Below are positions 43,959 to 52,020 of a stretch of 64,000 nt of DNA, piece after piece (the stretch's first letter is position 1; each line of letters starts with the position of its first letter). Origin of the DNA: Lysobacter sp. BMK333-48F3 (GTDB taxonomy: Bacteria > Pseudomonadota > Gammaproteobacteria > Xanthomonadales > Xanthomonadaceae); the NCBI RefSeq assembly GCF_019733395.1, contig NZ_JAIHOO010000001.1, positions 4,216,894-4,280,893 of the forward strand, read 5' to 3'. The notes beneath the pieces are model-generated. The model saw only the letters and a program-made list of their open reading frames with translations, was not told the DNA's origin and searched no databases. Made by a program: the position numbers and the translations under genes.

Positions 43959-45587
43959 TCAGCCGAGCTTGCGGGCGGTGTTGATGACGTTGACGCCGTT
44001 GAAGCGCGCCGTGGCGGAGCCGTGCGAGACCGCCGAGACCTGGCCCGGCTGGCCCTTGCCGTCGAAGAACGAGCCGCCCAGGCGGTAGTCGCTTTCGTCG
44101 CAGACGGCGACGCAGGAGTTCCAGAATTCCGGGGTGCGGATCTGGTAGGCCACGTCTTCGAGCATGCCGGTGATCTTGCCGTTCTTGATCTCGTAGAACA
44201 GCTGGCCGCCGAACTGGGCGTTGTAGCGCTGCTGGTCGATCGAGAACGAGCCGTCGCCGACGATGTAGATGCCGTTCTCCACGTCCTTGATCATGTCGGC
44301 GACGCTGAGCTTGTTCTTGCCCGCCGCCAGCGACACGTTGGCCATGCGCTGGAACTGCACGCTGGACCAGGAGTCGGCGTAGCAGCAGCCGTCGGATTCG
44401 GTCTTGCCGAGGATGTGGGCCTGGTCGCGGATGGTCTGGTAATCGACCAGCACGCCGTCCTTGATCAGGTCCCAGCGCTTGGTCTTGACGCCTTCGTCGT
44501 CGAAGCCGACCGCGCCGAGGCTGCCGGCCTGGGTCTTGTCGGCGAACACGGTGACCTGGTCGCTGCCGTACTTGAACGCCGACTTGAGCTTGTCGACGGT
44601 GGCGAAGCTGGTGCCGGCGTAGTTGGCCTCGTAGCCGAGCACGCGGTCGAGCTCGAGCGGATGGCCGATCGACTCGTGGATGGTCAGCCAGGTGTGCGAG
44701 GGGTCGAGCACCAGGTCGTACTTGCCCGGCTTGACCGAGGGCGCGCTGAGCTTCTGCCGCGCCTGCTTGGCCGCGGCGACCGCGTCCTCGACCATGTCGT
44801 AGGAGTCGCGATAGTTGACCACGCCGTTGGGCGAGACGACCTTGCCCGAGGCGGCGCCGTCCAGATACTCGTAGCCCATGCCCATCGGCGAGGACAGGCC
44901 TTCGCGGGTGCGGAACTTGCCGCTGGCCTTGTCGATCGCGGTCACCGTCATCGGCGCCCACACCCGGTGCACGTCCTGGTCGATGTAGGAGCCGTCGGTC
45001 GAGGCGAAGTATTTCTGTTCGTTGACCAGGAACAGCATCGAGTTGACGAAATCGGCGCCGGCCTTGAGCGCGGCGGCGTTCACGCTCAGCAGCAGCTCGG
45101 CCTTGTCCTTGATCGGCACTTCCATCGCGTTCTTGCGGATCGGGGTTTTCCAAGCCACCTCGCCCACGCCCGGAGTCTTGGCCAGCTCGACCTTGGCGGT
45201 CTGGGTCTTGGCGTTGGCGCGGGCGATCGCGGCGGCCTGCTTGGCCGCCTCGGCCACGCTCTTGTCGTCCAGGCGGTTGGTCGCGGCGAAGCCCCAGGCG
45301 CCGTCGACCAACACGCGGATGCCGATCCCGGTCGACTCGGTGTTGACCACGTTCTCGACCTTGTCCTCGCGGGTGATCACGAATTGGCGCAGGTAGCGGC
45401 CGATGCGCACGTCGCAATAGCCGGCGCCGGCGCCGCGGGCGGCGGTCAGCGCGGTGTCGGCCAGGCGCTTCTTGCGCGCCACATCGAGCGGAACCAGCAG
45501 CGCTTCGGCGGCGATGGCGCTGCCGAAGGGAATCATCAGACCGGCGATGCCGAGCCCGGTCATGCTGAGGAAGTTGCGTCTGTCCAC
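43959..45587 (-). CDS. TldD-type metalloprotease with Tat signal
   Basis: A 542-residue TldD-family protease subunit with the zinc motif HESIGH (H304, E305, H309). The N-terminus is a twin-arginine signal (DRRNFLSMTGLGIAGLMIPFGSAIAA), so export is predicted, unlike cytosolic E. coli TldD. The GTG at 45587 is the only start that gives the Tat motif at the N-terminus. It is first gene of a run that continues with the PmbA-type partner, DUF4159 and the MoxR module. The substrate is unknown; envelope proteins or peptides are plausible. Confidence 0.88.
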   Translation of the reverse strand: MDRRNFLSMTGLGIAGLMIPFGSAIAAEALLVPLDVARKKRLADTALTAARGAGAGYCDVRIGRYLRQFVITREDKVENVVNTESTGIGIRVLVDGAWGFAATNRLDDKSVAEAAKQAAAIARANAKTQTAKVELAKTPGVGEVAWKTPIRKNAMEVPIKDKAELLLSVNAAALKAGADFVNSMLFLVNEQKYFASTDGSYIDQDVHRVWAPMTVTAIDKASGKFRTREGLSSPMGMGYEYLDGAASGKVVSPNGVVNYRDSYDMVEDAVAAAKQARQKLSAPSVKPGKYDLVLDPSHTWLTIHESIGHPLELDRVLGYEANYAGTSFATVDKLKSAFKYGSDQVTVFADKTQAGSLGAVGFDDEGVKTKRWDLIKDGVLVDYQTIRDQAHILGKTESDGCCYADSWSSVQFQRMANVSLAAGKNKLSVADMIKDVENGIYIVGDGSFSIDQQRYNAQFGGQLFYEIKNGKITGMLEDVAYQIRTPEFWNSCVAVCDESDYRLGGSFFDGKGQPGQVSAVSHGSATARFNGVNVINTARKLG

Positions 45588-46099
45588 GTTGGCTCCGCCC
45601 GTTATGGCCCGTGCGATCGGTTGCGAACCGCGTCGCAAGGCATGGATGAATGTGACCGCCGGACTGTGCGCAGCGGCTCAGCGCGCAGTCAAGTGCCGTC
45701 CGCCACCGCGTCATGGCATCGTCATCGCCCCTGCACGCGCTGCGCACACAACCAGGATGCGGCGCAAGCGAACGCGGTTGCACGCGGGATTTACGCTGCT
45801 ATCGGCGCGACGCGACCGGCGCGTTCGCACACCGCCGCGACGGCGATCGCAGCCTCGGAACGAGACGATGCGCACCTGGCACGGCCCAAGGGTCATGCAT
45901 GACTTTGGTCACGGGTTGGGGGGCGGGAATGGGGAATCGGGAATGGGGAATCGGGATTAGCAGAAGCGAAAGCAGAGCAAAGCCGGTGCTTGCGAATTCT
46001 GCAGCTTTGCCGATTCGGGTTTTCCATTCCCGACTCCCCGATTCCCCATTCCCCATTCCCGACTCTCGATTCCCAGCCACAAGCGTTAAGCTTGGCGCC
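45588..46099. other. divergent intergenic region with large hairpin repeat
   Basis: 512 bases between the divergent tldD-type and aldehyde dehydrogenase genes. No gene is seen. The 3' part is filled by the repeat element at 45922-46074; promoters for both sides should lie in 45600-45900. Confidence 0.6.
45922..46074. repeat. large inverted-repeat element with GGGAATGG-type arms
   Basis: The left arm of GGGAATGGGGAATCGGGAATGG (45925 onward, to about 45956) is complementary to right-arm units ATTCCCCATTCCCCATTCCC (within 46021-46074). The interior of about 65 bases carries AAGCGAAAGCAGAGCAAAG and GCAGCTTTGC, which can pair further. It is the same family as 16403-16487 and lies 25 bases upstream of the aldehyde dehydrogenase start. 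Confidence 0.8.
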
Positions 46100-47527
46100 A
46101 TGCACAAATTCCGGCACTGGATCGACGGACAGCCCCGCGATGCGGCCGGGGGCCGTTGGCTCGACGTCCACGACCCCGCCAGTGCGCTGGCGTATGCGCA
46201 GGTCGCCGCCGGCGACGCCGACGACGTCGAACTCGCCGCGAGCGCGGCGCAGCGCGCCCTGCCCGGCTGGGCCGGGCTGCCGCCGAGCGAACGCGCGCGC
46301 TGGCTGGAGGCTCTGGCCACGGCGCTGGAGGCGCGGCTGGAGGATTTCGCCCGGGCCGAATCGCGCGATGGCGGCAAGCCGATCCGGCTGGCCCGCGAGG
46401 CCGAAATTCCGCGCGCCGTGGCCAATCTGCGCTTCTTCGCCCAGGCCGCGACCCAGTTCGCCAGCGAATCGCATCACGGCCAGGCCGGGCTGAACTACAC
46501 CCTGCGTACCCCGCTGGGCGTGGTCGCGACGATCTCGCCCTGGAACCTGCCGCTGTACCTGTTCACCTGGAAGATCGCCCCGGCCCTGGCCGCCGGCAAT
46601 ACGGTGATCGCCAAGCCCTCCGAGGTGACCCCGGCCACCGCGACCCTGCTCGGCGAGCTCGCCGCGCAGATCGGTTTCCCGCCCGGCGTGCTCAACATCG
46701 TCCACGGCCTCGGCCCCGAGGTCGGCGAAGCGATGGTCCGGCACCCGGCGGTGAAGGCGATCTCCTTCACCGGCAGCACCGCGGTCGGCCGGCGCATCGC
46801 CGGCATCGCCGCGCCGATGCTGCGCAAGGTCTCGCTGGAGCTCGGCGGCAAGAACCCGACCCTGGTGTTCGCCGACAGCGATTGGCGCGCCCAGCTCGAC
46901 ACCCTGGTGCGCTCGGCGTTCCAGAACTCCGGGCAGATCTGCCTGTGCGGTTCGCGCCTGCTGATCGAGCGCAGCATCTACGCCGAGGTCCGCGATGCCT
47001 TGGTCGAACGCGCGCAGGCCTTGCGCGTCGGCGACCCCGGCGACGAGAGCACCGCGCTCGGCCCGCTGGTGTCGCAGGCCCATTACGACAAGGTCGTGGC
47101 CGCGCTGCAGCGCGCCCGCGACGAAGGCGGCACGGTGCTGTGCGGCGGCCAGGCGCTGGACCGGCCCGGCTGGTACGTCGCCCCGACCCTGATCGAAGGC
47201 CTGGGCCCGGACTGCGCCAGCAACCGCGAAGAGATTTTCGGCCCGGTCGCGACCCTGCAGGCCTTCGACGACGACGAGCATGCCCTGGCCCTGGCCAACG
47301 CCAGCGACTACGGCCTCAGCGCTAGCCTATGGACGCGCGACCTCAACCGCGCCCATCGCCTGGCCGCGCGCCTCAACGTCGGCATGGTCTGGATCAACAC
47401 CTGGCTGCAACGCGACCTGCGCACGCCGTTCGGCGGCGTCGGCGCGTCCGGCCTCGGCCGCGAAGGCGGCGTCGAGGCGATGCGTTTCTTCACCGAGGCC
47501 AAGAACGTCGGCCTCCACCTGGGATGA
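46100..47527 (+). CDS. aldehyde dehydrogenase, probable 2-aminomuconate semialdehyde dehydrogenase
   Basis: A 475-residue NAD-dependent aldehyde dehydrogenase. TISPWNLPLYLFTWKIAPALAAGNTVIAKPSE binds the cofactor, SLELGGKNP holds the general base Glu, and NSGQICLCGSR holds the catalytic Cys. Context assigns it to oxidation of 2-aminomuconate 6-semialdehyde to 2-aminomuconate in the kynurenine/3-hydroxyanthranilate meta-cleavage route: it is the first gene of a run including 3-hydroxyanthranilate dioxygenase and ACMSD. The ATG at 46100 is preferred over the longer frame, which reads through a repeat element. Confidence 0.88.
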   Translation: MHKFRHWIDGQPRDAAGGRWLDVHDPASALAYAQVAAGDADDVELAASAAQRALPGWAGLPPSERARWLEALATALEARLEDFARAESRDGGKPIRLAREAEIPRAVANLRFFAQAATQFASESHHGQAGLNYTLRTPLGVVATISPWNLPLYLFTWKIAPALAAGNTVIAKPSEVTPATATLLGELAAQIGFPPGVLNIVHGLGPEVGEAMVRHPAVKAISFTGSTAVGRRIAGIAAPMLRKVSLELGGKNPTLVFADSDWRAQLDTLVRSAFQNSGQICLCGSRLLIERSIYAEVRDALVERAQALRVGDPGDESTALGPLVSQAHYDKVVAALQRARDEGGTVLCGGQALDRPGWYVAPTLIEGLGPDCASNREEIFGPVATLQAFDDDEHALALANASDYGLSASLWTRDLNRAHRLAARLNVGMVWINTWLQRDLRTPFGGVGASGLGREGGVEAMRFFTEAKNVGLHLG

Positions 47528-47534
47528 CCGCTGC

Positions 47535-48215
47535 ATGAGTAGTACCGCCACCAGTCCGCTCGAAGACCTGCTCGAGCGCAATCGCGAATGGTCCGAACGG
47601 ATCAACGCCGAAGACCCCGAGTTCTTCGCCCGCCTGTCTCGCCAGCAGGCGCCGGAGTACCTGTGGATCGGCTGCTCCGATTCGCGCGTGCCGGCCAACC
47701 AGATCATCGACATGGCCCCGGGCGAAGTCTTCGTCCACCGCAACATCGCCAACGTGGTCGTGCACACCGACCTCAACTGCCTGTCGGTGATCCAGTTCGC
47801 GGTCGACGTGCTCAAGGTCAAGCACATCCTGGTGGTCGGCCACTACGGCTGCGGCGGCGTCCACGCCGCGCTGCACGGCCAGCGCGTCGGCCTGGCCGAC
47901 AACTGGCTGCGCCACGTCGCCGACGTCGCCGACAAGCACGCCGGCTGCATCCACCATGCGCACAGCGACGAGCGCCACGACCGCCTGTGCGAGCTCAACG
48001 TGATCGAGCAGGTGCAGAACGTGTGCCTGACCACCATCGTCCGCGACGCCTGGAGCCGCGGCCAGCCGCTGGCCGTGCACGGCTGGGTCTACAGCCTGCG
48101 CAACGGCCTGGTCCACGACATGGGCATCGACGTCGACGCCTACGACAAGCTCGACGGCCTTTACGCCGCGGCGGTGACCCGGGTCAACGGCTACCGCGGG
48201 GATTCGCCGCGATGA
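47535..48215 (+). CDS. can: beta-class carbonic anhydrase
   Basis: A 226-residue zinc enzyme interconverting CO2 and bicarbonate. Zinc ligands and the catalytic dyad are seen in GCSDSR (C47, D49, R51) and HYGCGG (H103, C106). It sits 7 bp after the aldehyde dehydrogenase and overlaps the RidA gene, so it is built into the kynurenine operon. ACMSD and later steps release CO2, so hydration of that CO2 is a sensible role, but this is inference. Confidence 0.95.
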   Translation: MSSTATSPLEDLLERNREWSERINAEDPEFFARLSRQQAPEYLWIGCSDSRVPANQIIDMAPGEVFVHRNIANVVVHTDLNCLSVIQFAVDVLKVKHILVVGHYGCGGVHAALHGQRVGLADNWLRHVADVADKHAGCIHHAHSDERHDRLCELNVIEQVQNVCLTTIVRDAWSRGQPLAVHGWVYSLRNGLVHDMGIDVDAYDKLDGLYAAAVTRVNGYRGDSPR

Positions 48216-48652
48216 GCCAGGCGGTGCGCACCGACGCCGCGCCGCGCCCGGTCGGGCGCTACCCGCATGCGCGCCGGGTCGGCGAACTGCTGTTCCTGTC
48301 CGGGGTCGGTCCGCGCGACGCGGCCAGCAACGCCGTGCCCGGCAACGTCCACGACGCCGACGGCCGGCTGATCGCCTACGACATCGAGCTGCAATGCCGC
48401 TCGGTGTTCGCCAACGTGCGCGCGGTGCTCGAAGCCAGCGGCGCGTCCTGGGACGACCTGGTCGACGTCACCGTCTACCTGACCGACATGGCGCGCGATT
48501 TCGCCGCCTACAACGCGGTCTGGGCCGAGTACTTCCCCGACATCGAGCATGCGCCGTGCCGGACCACGCTCGGCATCACCGCCCTGCCGACCCCGATCGC
48601 GATCGAACTCAAATGCATCGCCCGCCTGCCGGCGGACGCCGCCAAGGACTGA
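48212..48652 (+). CDS. RidA-family protein, probable 2-aminomuconate deaminase
   Basis: A 146-residue protein of the YjgF/YER057c/UK114 (RidA) family, with [52 protein letters not shown] and [23 protein letters not shown]. In the meta-cleavage pathway a RidA-like enzyme deaminates 2-aminomuconate to 4-oxalocrotonate; the operon position supports that. The ATG overlaps the carbonic anhydrase stop (ATGA). Confidence 0.88.
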   Translation: MSQAVRTDAAPRPVGRYPHARRVGELLFLSGVGPRDAASNAVPGNVHDADGRLIAYDIELQCRSVFANVRAVLEASGASWDDLVDVTVYLTDMARDFAAYNAVWAEYFPDIEHAPCRTTLGITALPTPIAIELKCIARLPADAAKD

Positions 48653-48654
48653 CC

Positions 48655-49200
48655 ATGCTGCCCGGCCCGATCAACCTGCAAGCCTGGATCGACGAACACC
48701 GCCATCTGCTCAAGCCGCCGGTCGGCAACAAGGTGATCTACGTCGGCGACTTCATCGTCATGGTGGTCGGCGGGCCCAACCAGCGCACCGACTACCACTG
48801 GGACGAAGGCCCGGAGTGGTTCTACCAGCTCGAGGGCGAGATGGTCCTGCGCATCCAGGAAACTCTGTCTGACGGCAGCGGCGCGGTGCGCGACATCCCG
48901 ATCCGCGCCGGCGAGACCTTCCTGCTGCCGCCGCGGGTGCCGCATTCGCCGCAGCGCCTGCCCGACTCGGTCGGCCTGGTGATCGAGCGCAAGCGCCTGG
49001 CGCACGAGGACGACGGCCTGATGTGGTTCTGCGAGCGCTGCAACCACAAGCTGTACGAAGAGTTCTTCAAGCTGCGCAACATCGAGACCGATTTCCCGCC
49101 GGTGTTCGACCGCTTCTATTCCTCGCGCGAGCATCGCACTTGCGGCGAGTGCGGGCATCTGAACCCGGCGCCGGCGCGCTACGCGATGCCCGATACCTGA
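48655..49200 (+). CDS. nbaC: 3-hydroxyanthranilate 3,4-dioxygenase
   Basis: Cupin iron dioxygenase (181 residues) opening 3-hydroxyanthranilate to 2-amino-3-carboxymuconate 6-semialdehyde. The iron ligands lie in [19 protein letters not shown] and [11 protein letters not shown]. The bacterial-type C-terminal rubredoxin-like site is complete: CERC near residue 125 and CGEC near residue 164. It starts 2 bp after the RidA gene. Confidence 0.96.
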   Translation: MLPGPINLQAWIDEHRHLLKPPVGNKVIYVGDFIVMVVGGPNQRTDYHWDEGPEWFYQLEGEMVLRIQETLSDGSGAVRDIPIRAGETFLLPPRVPHSPQRLPDSVGLVIERKRLAHEDDGLMWFCERCNHKLYEEFFKLRNIETDFPPVFDRFYSSREHRTCGECGHLNPAPARYAMPDT

Positions 49201-49210
49201 GGCCGCGGCG

Positions 49211-50572
49211 ATGCGGGCGCCTACGCAATCGTCGTTGCGCCGGCTGGGCGGCCTGCTCGCCGCAGCCTTGCCGGCCCTCGCGGCGGCCGCACCTTCGCCC
49301 GAGCCGGCCCCGGCCGTCGTGGTGCTCGCCGGGTGCCTGATCGCCGAACCCGGCGAGGCGGCGCTCGGCCCGCACACCCTGCTGCTCCGCGACGGTCGCG
49401 TGCAGCGGCTGCAATCCGGCCTGGACCGCACCGCCGAGGCCGGCGCGCGCGTGCTCGACCTGTCGCAGGCCTGCGTCCTGCCGGGGCTGATCGACGCGCA
49501 CATGCACCTGGCGATCGATTCGGAAGCCGATCCCGCGCTGTACGCCGAGCCGGCGCGGCTGGCCCTGGCGGTGGCCGGCTATGCGCGGCGTCTGCTGCGC
49601 GCCGGCGTGACCACGGTGCGCGACGTCGGCGACAACACCGGCGTGACCTACGCCGTGCGCGACGCGATCGAGGCCGGCACCGTCGAAGGCCCGCGCATCC
49701 TCGCCGCCGGCCGGATCGTCTCGCGCAGCGGCGGTCACGGCGCCAAGCGCGCCGCGCCCGGCGACGTCGCCGCTCCGCCGGCCGCATGCGACGGCCCCGA
49801 ATCCTGCCGCCGCGCGGTGCGCGAGAACGTCGAGGCCGGCGCCGACTGGATCAAGCTGACCGTGTCCGGCTCCGGCCGCGAAACCGGCGGCCGCGCGCAG
49901 GCCGCGCCGATCCTGTTCCAGGACGAACTCGACAACGCGACCGCGGCGGCGCGGCAGGCGCAGCGCCCGGTCGCCGCGCACGCCCACAGCACCCAGGCGA
50001 TCGACCTGGCGCTGCGCGCCGGCGCGCGCACGATCGAGCATGGCACCTATTTCGACGCCGGCTCGACGGCGCTGTTCAAGCGCCGACAGGCCTACCTGGT
50101 GCCGACCGCGTTCATCGCCCACTACGTCGGCACCCAGTTGGACCGCTTCGCCGGCGGCCGCGACGGCCAGTCGCAGCAGGACCTGCGCGCCTGGGTCGAC
50201 GCCGCCAGGCAAACCCCGGGCCGGGCCTGGCGCGCCGGCGTGCCGCTGGCGCTGGGCACCGACGCAGGCCCCAGCTTCGCCACCGATGCGACCGCGCGCG
50301 AAGTCGCGCATTACGTCGAATCCGGCGTGCCGGCGGCCGCGGCGCTGCGCGCGGCCACCGCCGGCAACGCCGACGCGCTCGGCCTGGGCGCGGAGCTCGG
50401 TCGGCTGCGCCCCGGCCTGCGCGCCGATCTGATCGCGGTGGACGGCGACCCGCAACGCGACCCGGCCCTACTGCAACGCGTGCGCATGGTCATGAAACAC
50501 GGCCGGCTGGTCTGCCTGAACGACTGCGCCGAAGCCGGCGCGGGATCGCCAGCGCAGGAACCGGCCAAGTAG
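49211..50572 (+). CDS. exported amidohydrolase in the kynurenine operon
   Basis: A 453-residue amidohydrolase-superfamily protein (imidazolonepropionase/prolidase-like). The metal site is LPGLIDAHMHLAID, followed by VRDVGDN, AHAHSTQAIDLAL, IEHGTYFD and PLALGTDAGPSFA. The N-terminus (RRLGGLLAAALPALAAAAPSPEPAPA) looks like a signal peptide, so export is likely. No step of the known meta-cleavage route needs it, and it is not related to kynurenine formamidase of the KynB type. It is 10 bp from both neighbours, so it is co-transcribed. The substrate is unknown. Confidence 0.82.
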   Translation: MRAPTQSSLRRLGGLLAAALPALAAAAPSPEPAPAVVVLAGCLIAEPGEAALGPHTLLLRDGRVQRLQSGLDRTAEAGARVLDLSQACVLPGLIDAHMHLAIDSEADPALYAEPARLALAVAGYARRLLRAGVTTVRDVGDNTGVTYAVRDAIEAGTVEGPRILAAGRIVSRSGGHGAKRAAPGDVAAPPAACDGPESCRRAVRENVEAGADWIKLTVSGSGRETGGRAQAAPILFQDELDNATAAARQAQRPVAAHAHSTQAIDLALRAGARTIEHGTYFDAGSTALFKRRQAYLVPTAFIAHYVGTQLDRFAGGRDGQSQQDLRAWVDAARQTPGRAWRAGVPLALGTDAGPSFATDATAREVAHYVESGVPAAAALRAATAGNADALGLGAELGRLRPGLRADLIAVDGDPQRDPALLQRVRMVMKHGRLVCLNDCAEAGAGSPAQEPAK

Positions 50573-50581
50573 ACTGCCGCC

Positions 50582-51592
50582 ATGCTCAAGATCGACACCC
50601 ACGCCCACTACCTGCCGCGCGACTGGCCCGACCTGGCGCGCAAGTACGGCGACGACCGCTTTCCGGTGATCCACCACACCGAGGACGGCCGCCATCGCAT
50701 CTACAAGGACGGCAAGTTCTTCCGCGAGATCTGGTCCAAGACCTGGGACCCGGTGGAGCGGATGGAGGACTACGCCCGCTTCGGCGTGCAGGTGCAGGTG
50801 ATCAGCACCGTGCCGGTGATGTTCAGCTACTGGGCCAAGGCGCACCAGGCGCTGGACCTGCACCAGGCGCTCAACGAACACATGGCCCAGGCCTGCCGCG
50901 ACTATCCGCGCCACTACGCCGGCATCGGCACCGTGCCGCTGCAATCGCCGCGGCTGGCGGTGCAGGAGCTGGAGCGCTGCATGGACCAGCTCGGCCTGCA
51001 GGGCGTGCAGATCGGCAGCCACGTCAACGACTGGAACCTGGACGCGCCGGAGCTGTTCGAGTTCTTCCAGGCCGCCAGCGAGTTGGGCGCGGCGATCCTG
51101 GTCCACCCCTGGGACATGATGGGCACGCCGAGCATGCCCAAGTACTGGCTGCCCTGGCTGGTCGGCATGCCGGCCGAGCAGTCGCGCGCGGCCTGCTGCC
51201 TGGTGTTCGGCGGCGTGCTCGAACGCCTGCCGAAGCTGAAGATCTGCCTGGCTCACGGCGGCGGCAGTTTCCCTTACACCATCGGCCGGATCGAGCACGG
51301 CTTCAACATGCGCCCGGACCTGGTCGCCACCGACAACCCGCGCAATCCGCGCGACTACCTGTCGCAGCTGTATTTCGATTCCTGGGTCGCCGACCCGCGC
51401 GCCCTGCAGTACCTGCTCGACACCTGCGGCGTGTCGCGGGTGATGCTCGGCACCGACTACCCCTTCCCGCTCGGCGAGCAATCGCCCGGCGCCGGCATCG
51501 CCTCGCTGGACCTGCCGCCGGCCGACCAGGCCCGGCTGTACCACGGCACCGCGCTGGAATGGCTGGGCTTGCCGAAGTCGCGTTTCGAATGA
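50582..51592 (+). CDS. nbaD: aminocarboxymuconate-semialdehyde decarboxylase (ACMSD)
   Basis: Zinc-dependent decarboxylase (336 residues) turning 2-amino-3-carboxymuconate 6-semialdehyde into 2-aminomuconate 6-semialdehyde and CO2, which diverts flux away from quinolinate/NAD. The metal and active-site motifs are HAHYLP (H7, H9), ILVHPWDMMG, LAHGGGSFPYTIGRIEHG and MLGTDYPFPLGE. It is preceded by 3-hydroxyanthranilate dioxygenase (with the amidohydrolase between). Confidence 0.95.
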   Translation: MLKIDTHAHYLPRDWPDLARKYGDDRFPVIHHTEDGRHRIYKDGKFFREIWSKTWDPVERMEDYARFGVQVQVISTVPVMFSYWAKAHQALDLHQALNEHMAQACRDYPRHYAGIGTVPLQSPRLAVQELERCMDQLGLQGVQIGSHVNDWNLDAPELFEFFQAASELGAAILVHPWDMMGTPSMPKYWLPWLVGMPAEQSRAACCLVFGGVLERLPKLKICLAHGGGSFPYTIGRIEHGFNMRPDLVATDNPRNPRDYLSQLYFDSWVADPRALQYLLDTCGVSRVMLGTDYPFPLGEQSPGAGIASLDLPPADQARLYHGTALEWLGLPKSRFE

Positions 51593-51641
51593 ACCCCGAT
51601 CGCTCCGCCCGCCACGACGCCTGCGTCCGCACGAGCCCCGC

Positions 51642-52016
51642 ATGCCGCACCTGACCCTGCACTACACTGCCAACCTCGCCGGCTTCGACGCCGACGCCGC
51701 GTTGGCGACGCTCAACCGCGTCCTCGCCGACAGCGGCCATTTCGACGAAGCCTCGATCAAGAGCCGGGCCCTGCGCCTGGATCACTACCGCATCGGCACC
51801 GCCGACGCCGGCCGCGGTTTCGTCCATGCCCAGCTCAAGATCCTGCCGGGCCGCGACGCCGCGGTGCGCGCCGCCTTGTCGCAGGCCGTGCTCGACGCGC
51901 TGCGCGCCCGACTGCCGGCCTCGGCCGGCGCGGCCGAATTCCAACTCTGCGTCGAAGTCGACGAGATCGTCGCCGACGCCTACCGCAAACACGTACTCGC
52001 TCCGGACCCGCTCTGA
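51642..52016 (+). CDS. CHMI-like tautomerase (5-carboxymethyl-2-hydroxymuconate isomerase family)
   Basis: A 124-residue tautomerase-superfamily protein with the catalytic N-terminal proline (MPHLTLHYTANLAG). SRALRLDHYRIGTADAGRGFVHAQLKILPGR and AEFQLCVEVDEI match CHMI/HpaF. No homoprotocatechuate genes are present, so in this operon it may act on 4-oxalocrotonate or another muconate intermediate. That reassignment is inference. It is 4 bp before kynU. Confidence 0.85.
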   Translation: MPHLTLHYTANLAGFDADAALATLNRVLADSGHFDEASIKSRALRLDHYRIGTADAGRGFVHAQLKILPGRDAAVRAALSQAVLDALRARLPASAGAAEFQLCVEVDEIVADAYRKHVLAPDPL

Positions 52017-52020
52017 CCCC

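Noticed and set aside
45922..46074. Repeat arms considered as a CRISPR array
   Set aside because: Units are 7 bp with no spacers of uniform length and no cas genes; it is an inverted-repeat element.
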